DNA from: Euperipatoides rowelli | Taxonomy: Eukaryota; Onychophora; Udeonychophora; Euonychophora; Peripatopsidae | Reading direction: 5' to 3' (one strand) | DNA: 11,592 nucleotides | Assembly: GCA_003024985.2 (NCBI GenBank) | Contig: PXIH01S0014672.1 | Part shown: in pieces, positions 7,435 through 11,592 of the stretch | Numbering within the stretch: the first letter of the stretch is position 1 | How the letters are laid out: each line of letters starts with the position of its first letter | Notes under the pieces: generated by a model | Database searches by the model: none | What the model was told of the DNA's origin: nothing | Seen by the model: only the letters and a program-made list of their open reading frames with translations | Program-made: the position numbers and the translations under genes

Positions 7435-7642
7435 GGAAGTTTCACCCTTCGGGTGGAAGTTTCACCCTTCGGGGTAGAAGTTTCACCCTTTGGGGTGGAA
7501 GTTTCACCCATCAGGGGTGGAAGTTTCACCCTTTGGGTGGAAGTTTCACCCTTTGGGGTGGAAGTTTCACCCTTTGGGGTGGAAGTTTCACCCTTCAGGT
7601 GGAAGTTTCACCCCTCGGGGTGAAAGTTTCACCCTTCGGGAT
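7435..7642 (+). repeat. Minisatellite, ten units of 20-22 bp
   Basis: Ten head-to-tail units begin at 7435, 7455, 7476, 7497, 7519, 7539, 7560, 7581, 7601 and 7622. Each is GGAAGTTTCACCC (small variants in units 3 and 10) followed by a variable TTCGGGT- or TTTGGGGT-like end. Most units are 21 bp, so one plus-strand frame stays open and reads as repeated GWKFHPLG or GWKFHPSG; one 22-bp and one 20-bp unit nearly cancel. There is no upstream gene, and the frame only begins at a TTG, so I regard the open frame as a by-product of repeat length. The unit contains CACCC and GGGTG, exact reverse complements, so each junction can form the hairpin CACCC-TTTG-GGGTG or GGGTG-GAAGTTT-CACCC. Confidence 0.95.
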
Positions 7643-7676
7643 GCAACATATTTTTTAAAAAAAAAAACATTGTATG

Positions 7677-8354
7677 GCCATAAATTATATGTGCAATGTA
7701 TTGATTACATGGTAAATTTATAGTGGCCTTTATGGGGGTTGGTTGCTGATTTGGTTTGGACCAGTATTATTTTTAAGACTTGAAACAAACAAGGTTATTT
7801 AGATTACCACTATTTATTTATATAAATTATAGTTCATCATTTATTTATATTAATTAATAAACCTCTTTGATGTACATTAAAGGATAGTTCAAGTTTACTT
7901 CTTGAATAATATTAACGGTTCTAGAGGCATGCTATTGAACATTGTAAAAGTTGTGGTAAGCTTACCGATGGGCTGAGTAGTCTTCTGATTTTCAAGTTAT
8001 GGTCTAGTAGCCATCCGGATGTAAGGCGCTAGATCCAGGAGACATGAATGACTATGAGAAATGATTCAGCTGTGGAAAAAAGTAATTATTGTGTGTTGTT
8101 TTGACTAATGAAGTATTTTTAAATGTCTGCTATTGTTAAAGACTTTTATTGTTTCTTTGGTTGTTGTTTTGATGTGAATTTTTAATGGCTATGAATTGAA
8201 TAAAATGATTAAGTAATCATTATAGTATAATGTAGTAGGTTTTAACTACAAATTGCTTACAATGAATTATTGGCGATGAATTTACTCACAACAGTTTTTA
8301 GCATCCCCTCACTCACTAATAACACACATTGACAATTATTAATTTTTCAGTTTT
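7677..8354. other. Non-coding stretch with an unassigned GC-richer patch
   Basis: No supported gene is present. A less AT-rich patch at about 7955-8050, containing AGCCATCCGGATG and AAGGCGCTAGATCC, has the look of an old repeat or SINE head, but no A or B box fits and neither strand gives a recognisable protein. Confidence 0.5.
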
Positions 8355-9030
8355 CTAGCAAAACCCATGTAGAACATATCTGCCATATGATGTTAATTTA
8401 TTACCAAAATTTTTAAAAGTATAATCTAATTTTTAATAAAGAAATTAAAAGGAAACCATAGAATATTCACTGCTCTTCATTAAAATTTTCTAAATTACTT
8501 TGACATTTTTTTGCTTATTTTTAATATCAAAATAACTCAGATCTATCTATCTACCTACCTCATTCCTACCCTCTCTCCCTTTATACCTACCTACATTCCT
8601 CCCTATCTACCTCCTACTCCCTTCAACCTGCTGCCTACCTACCTCCCTCCTACCCTATCTTCCTCCCTCCTTCCATCTCTACATCCTTAACTCTCTACCT
8701 ACTTACCTACCTACCTGTTTTCATTCCTACCTACCTACCAACCTACTTATTTACCTTTTTAATAACGCAAAACTGTTTGAAAATACTAATTTCACTTATA
8801 ATTGCAACAATTTTCCACTATAAATATAAAATATTTCTAGATAAAATTATGGTAAACAATTTTATATTTAAATTTACATATTTATTTTTTTGTGCCACAT
8901 AAGCCTACTATTTTCATTTTTTTTTTACCATAAAATAAATCTTCTTTATTCCCAATAATAAAACTCTAATCCAAAACTTTTTTTTTCTCGTGCAGCAATA
9001 ATTATAATATTGTTCTTGAAACTTTTCTTT
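8355..9030. repeat. Local segmental duplication, copy A
   Basis: This segment aligns by eye with copy B starting at 9158, about 803 bp downstream in the same orientation. Shared blocks in order are CTAGC-AAACC, GAACAT, ACCAAAATTTTTAAAAG, TTCACTGCTCTTCATT, ATCAAAATAACTC, a pyrimidine microsatellite, AAAACTGTTT-AAAATACTAATTT, TTTTCCACTATAAATATAAA and AAAACTCTAATCCAAAAC. Substitutions and small indels are frequent except in the last 80 bp, which match 9680-9759 perfectly. The segment ends at the N at 9031. It could be an unclassified non-autonomous transposon with an internal microsatellite or a plain duplication. Confidence 0.85.
8541..8755. repeat. Imperfect (CTAC/CTNC)n polypyrimidine microsatellite
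   Basis: About 215 bases consist almost only of C, T and A in CTAC, CTAT, CTCC and CTTC tetramers, with only three G in the whole tract (two near 8629-8632, one near 8717). The corresponding tract in copy B (9351-9382) is only about 32 bp, so length has changed greatly since duplication. Confidence 0.92.
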
Positions 9031-9031
9031 N
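9031..9031. other. Single ambiguous base (N)
   Basis: This is the only non-ACGT character in the window. It lies exactly where the 80-bp perfect repeat of copy A ends, which suggests a local assembly join or unresolved base call. Confidence 0.95.
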
Positions 9032-9157
9032 CAAATCCTGTTTTTGTCAAGGAATTATGGTCAGCTTATTCATAACTCAATCTTAATATTTTGAAAGGAG
9101 ACGAGCAGTCTACTTCATTAGGAAAGTTTTGTGGGAGGAATACAAACTAAAATTAAA

Positions 9158-9528
9158 CTAGCTAAACCATCGCCGAACATCTGCGCCATACGGTGTTAAT
9201 TTTAATACCAAAATTTTTAAAAGATTCTAATTTTAAGAAAGAAATTAATAAGAAACCATCGAAAATTCACTGCTCTTCATTCAACTTTCCAAAATTACTT
9301 TGACCTTTTCTTTGCTTATTAGGCTTATATATCAAAATAACTCGGATTTATCTACCTACCTCCTCTTCCTACTTAACCTACCTTTTTAATAAATTAAAAC
9401 TGTTTAAAAATACTAATTTTACTTGAAATTGCAACGGTTTTCCACTATAAATATAAAATATCTAGGCTAGGTAAAATTATGAAAAACAATTCAACATTTT
9501 TTTACGTAAAATAAAATTTCTATATTTT
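9158..9528. repeat. Local segmental duplication, copy B
   Basis: Direct repeat of 8355-8950, diverged and shorter: the microsatellite is contracted (9351-9382), and the stretch after ACAATT is shorter than in copy A. Order and orientation of all shared blocks are kept. The copy continues into the 151-bp tandem units at 9529. Confidence 0.85.
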
Positions 9529-9830
9529 CCCAAAATAAAACTCTAATCCAAAACTTTTTTTTCTCATGTATTATTTAAAATTTTTCATTAGCAAAAATCC
9601 AAAAGTTTTTTTTTTTAATTTATTTTTCTCATGTGCTGACATGCATTATCTATTAATTTTATTTCTGCTCTGCCATATACCCAATAATAAAACTCTAATC
9701 CAAAACTTTTTTTTTCTCGTGCAGCAATAATTATAATATTGTTCTTGAAACTTTTCTTTATTAGCAAAAATCCAAAAGTTTTCTTTTTTTACATTTTGTC
9801 TCGTGCTAGTGCACACTATTATTAACAATT
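9529..9830. repeat. Two tandem units of about 151 bp
   Basis: The units start at 9529 and 9680. Both begin CCCAA-AATAAAACTCTAATCC, continue with CAAAACTTTTTTTT-CTC, then TTAGCAAAAATCCAAAAGTTTT and a T-rich stretch ending in CTC-(A/G)TG-CT. The first unit lacks a block of about 30 bases (GCAGCAATAATTATAATATT and neighbours) present in the second. The second unit begins with the 80-bp segment identical to 8951-9030. The 60-codon minus-strand open frame at 9646-9828 lies in these repeats and is not supported as a gene. Confidence 0.8.
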
Positions 9831-10303
9831 AAATATTTTTTTTCTGACGGGTATTAAATGTACAACGAGGATTTTATATAGATAATTCTGCTCTTTTAAT
9901 GTTTTATCGAGGGAAATAGTTTTAAACAATTTGTTTATCTCTAATATTTTTTCACACTAAATTCTCTTCATTATTGATTTTATTACCAATAATTATGACA
10001 TCACCATCATCCATTACAAGTTTGACAACCTGAAGCTCCATATAGAAATTTCCAGTCTTTATTGTCAATGAATTTTTTTGATCATTCGACTGACCTCCTG
10101 AACCTGTCTTTTTTTTCTTTTATTCAATAATCATTGTTCATTTAAATATTACGCAAAATAATAAATGCTTGAAGTAATTTGATTTTTTTTTTTTTGTTTT
10201 TAATCTATTTAGTTACGCATTTATTATTTTCAGCAGGAATGTCAATCAAATTACATTTTCTTTTAATTTAAATTATAAGCATTTATTTCCTAATATTTAT
10301 TTA
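9831..10303. other. AT-rich non-coding stretch
   Basis: No gene, RNA or named repeat is visible apart from T runs (for example about 10182-10195) and the start of an (ATTT)5 microsatellite. Confidence 0.6.
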
Positions 10304-10314
10304 TTTATTTATTT
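10295..10314. repeat. (ATTT)5 microsatellite
   Basis: Five uninterrupted ATTT units. Confidence 0.9.
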
Positions 10315-10465
10315 TCCATCGATTCATCTGGCACACCAAGCTTGTATTCCACAGTATTCTGTGGTGTGGTTTGGGCAATTTGGTGTCAACTGCAAAATCG
10401 TCTAAGCCACCCCACGAAATACTAGTGCTACGTCTATCCTTGGTGAACTTTATCATATATTGGCT
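10304..10465 (-). other. Unidentified 54-codon open segment in a GC-richer patch
   Basis: A minus-strand frame is open between stops at 10466-10468 and 10301-10303 and coincides with a patch (about 10319-10445) richer in G and C than its flanks. It includes STSISWGGLDDFAVDTKL and HHRILWNTSLVCQMNRW. The composition is more protein-like than most of the window, but there is no ATG at its beginning and I recognise no family. A hairpin CCACAG-TATT-CTGTGG lies inside at 10349-10364. It could be a fragment of a decayed mobile element or a chance open stretch; the 60-codon open frame at 10434-10616 on the same strand looks like AT-rich noise. Confidence 0.25.
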
Positions 10466-11030
10466 TTAAATTACAAACTTTTTGTTCAATGTTTTTTAAA
10501 GAATTATTTTTGTTGCATGGAAAAATGAGTTTATTATTGCACTCCATTTTTATTTTGTTTATATTTTGTAATCGATGTAAGCATGTGCAAATTGTTATGT
10601 ATTTTGTATTTTGCATATTAATTTTTAATTAATACAGCGCTTTGTAATTATTTTCTTCTAGCTCATTAATCCTGTAATAATGTACCTCGTACACATTTTA
10701 AAAATAAATTCTAATCTTTTGTTTCAAACTATGAAATCTTAGGTGTTAATGTCATGTTCCTTGACTGCTGATATTTCATCAAGCTTCAATTGGAGAATAA
10801 ACTTTTAAATGAATTAATAACAGAAGAGCCACAATAAATGTATTTTTAAAAAAATTCAATTTTTCATCATTGTAATCTCCATGAAAATGCGAATAAGCTC
10901 AATAGTAAAATGATTGTATTCTACTCTGTTACAAATTTCTTAAAATCATCAATAATTTAATAAATTGTTTCATGTTGCTAACAAATAAATATCCTAGAAT
11001 ATAGAAGTTATCTTTATAATAAAAGAGTAG
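10466..11030. other. AT-rich non-coding stretch
   Basis: No coding, RNA or repeat signature that I can support. Confidence 0.6.
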
Positions 11031-11199
11031 AAATGTCTGTATAGAGTCAATGTTTTCTGCTACTCCTCAACCACTCATCCCAGAACAATGATGTTTGATT
11101 TACTTGAAAGTCATGCTAAAGCAGAACCGACATGATATTTTGGAATACCTATGACATTCCCTGCCCTGGGATATGAATTGTTGAAAATTAAGGTTAAAA

Positions 11200-11247
11200 G
11201 GAGCCCCAAGGTTTGCTGACCAACAGTACAGCAAACTTTAGAGCTCC
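11200..11247. repeat. Long imperfect hairpin
   Basis: AAGGTTTGCTG (11208-11218) pairs with CAGCAAACTTT (11229-11239) with one weak pair, and the outer GGAGC (11200-11204) pairs with GCTCC (11243-11247), leaving a 10-base loop and a small internal bulge. It is too short for a typical pre-miRNA and has no neighbouring gene. Confidence 0.65.
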
Positions 11248-11293
11248 AATTATTCCAAAAAAAGCCTGAGATACATTTTTAAAACTTATTTTG

Positions 11294-11305
11294 CCACTAG
11301 GTGGC
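11294..11305 (+). promoter_or_regulatory. Possible CTCF-type core motif
   Basis: CCACTAGGTGGC fits the 12-base core CCASYAGRKGGC known for animal CTCF sites, although the following TT departs from the usual RS. A single motif in an otherwise featureless region may well be chance or part of a dispersed repeat. Confidence 0.25.
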
Positions 11306-11592
11306 TTGTTTTGCTGTTTTTAAATAAAATCAAAATACATGATGGGTATAGTTGTTTCTTCTAAATATTTTTTGGAAGCATAATATAGGTGTTTCTCAAT
11401 CCACATCATATTTTTAGAAATATATACACTTTCCTAAAATCTTGATGGATTTGTCTCTGATAGAACAATCAGCTGGATCTGATGATTGCTTGAGGCATGA
11501 AACTAAGCTTAGTCAGTCAGTTTAGGTGAAAAATGTGTGTACCCTGGTGGGGGTCAGTGATATTACAATACATTAATGTAGTATGCAATGTA
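11306..11592. other. AT-rich non-coding end of window
   Basis: No gene is visible. Two perfect 12-bp palindromes occur: ACTAAGCTTAGT (11502-11513) and TACATTAATGTA near 11569-11580. Both are short and likely incidental. Confidence 0.5.

Larger units (their letters stand above)
11031..11310. other. Patch resembling an old interspersed repeat
   Basis: From about 11031 the sequence becomes less AT-rich and no longer coding-like: GAAATGTCTGTATAGAG, then CTACTCCTCAACCACTCATC, then GACATTCCCTGCCCTGGG, then a long hairpin (11200-11247) and CCACTAGGTGGC. The wording GAAATGTCTGT... ACTCCTCAACC recalls ends of dispersed elements common in invertebrate genomes, but this is only a resemblance. No terminal repeats or target-site duplication are found. 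Confidence 0.3.

Noticed and set aside
7955-8050. A third SINE head
   Set aside because: The patch is GC-richer, but neither strand has a matching pair of A and B boxes and no flanking duplication was found.
8541-8755. CRISPR-like or regulatory array
   Set aside because: It is an imperfect tetranucleotide microsatellite without spacers or fixed repeats.
9646-9828. Minus-strand open frame of 60 codons
   Set aside because: It falls across the 151-bp tandem repeat units and its translation is dominated by the A/T runs.
10434-10616. Minus-strand open frame of 60 codons
   Set aside because: Asparagine- and lysine-rich translation typical of AT-rich noise; no start context or family likeness.
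11502-11513. Perfect palindrome ACTAAGCTTAGT as an operator or transposon end
   Set aside because: A single short palindrome with no partner, gene or target-site duplication nearby.

Overview
This window looks like AT-rich, gene-poor nuclear DNA from an invertebrate animal. An insect or a mollusc is plausible, but nothing visible fixes the taxon. I see no intact host protein gene, tRNA, rRNA or CRISPR array. The recognisable content is one dead retrotransposon, tRNA-related SINE-like insertions, a minisatellite, microsatellites and a local segmental duplication. The longest open frames are retrotransposon debris, tandem-repeat translation or AT-rich noise.

Layout. Positions 1-17 are a (TG)n run. 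Positions 18-3598, read on the minus strand, are a degenerate Ty3/gypsy-type LTR retrotransposon in the order gag, protease, reverse transcriptase, RNase H, integrase (HHCC, DDE core, GPY/F). Every domain can be followed by eye, but only by changing frame about ten times and crossing at least eight in-frame stops. Several catalytic residues are changed or deleted, so the element is inert. No LTR, primer-binding site or polypurine tract is visible: the gag end abuts a 22-base T run and the integrase end abuts the (TG)n run at the window edge.

Positions 3621-6227 are AT-rich non-coding DNA with a long hairpin at 3656-3698, a short (ATT)5 and one unidentified 46-codon open segment. Positions 6242-6604 are a tRNA-related SINE-like insertion flanked by perfect 14-bp target-site duplications, the clearest mobile-element boundary in the window. 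A second SINE-like head at about 7148 with a perfect B box runs directly into ten copies of a 20-22 bp minisatellite (7435-7642). This array has alternating self-complementary pentamers and an accidental open frame.

Positions 8355-9830 hold a diverged two-copy direct duplication (copies start about 803 bp apart). Its internal pyrimidine microsatellite is about 215 bp in one copy and 32 bp in the other. The second copy carries an extra 151-bp tandem unit, part of which is a perfect 80-bp match to the first copy that stops exactly at the only ambiguous base (N, 9031). The rest, to 11592, is AT-rich sequence with an (ATTT)5 microsatellite, a 54-codon unidentified open segment, a GC-richer old-repeat-like patch with a long hairpin, and a match to the CTCF-type core at 11294-11305.

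I found no new multi-gene system. The items most worth checking are the SINE-minisatellite composite, the TSD-bounded SINE with a possible 3' transduction, the N-associated duplication, and the pattern of catalytic-site losses in the retroelement.
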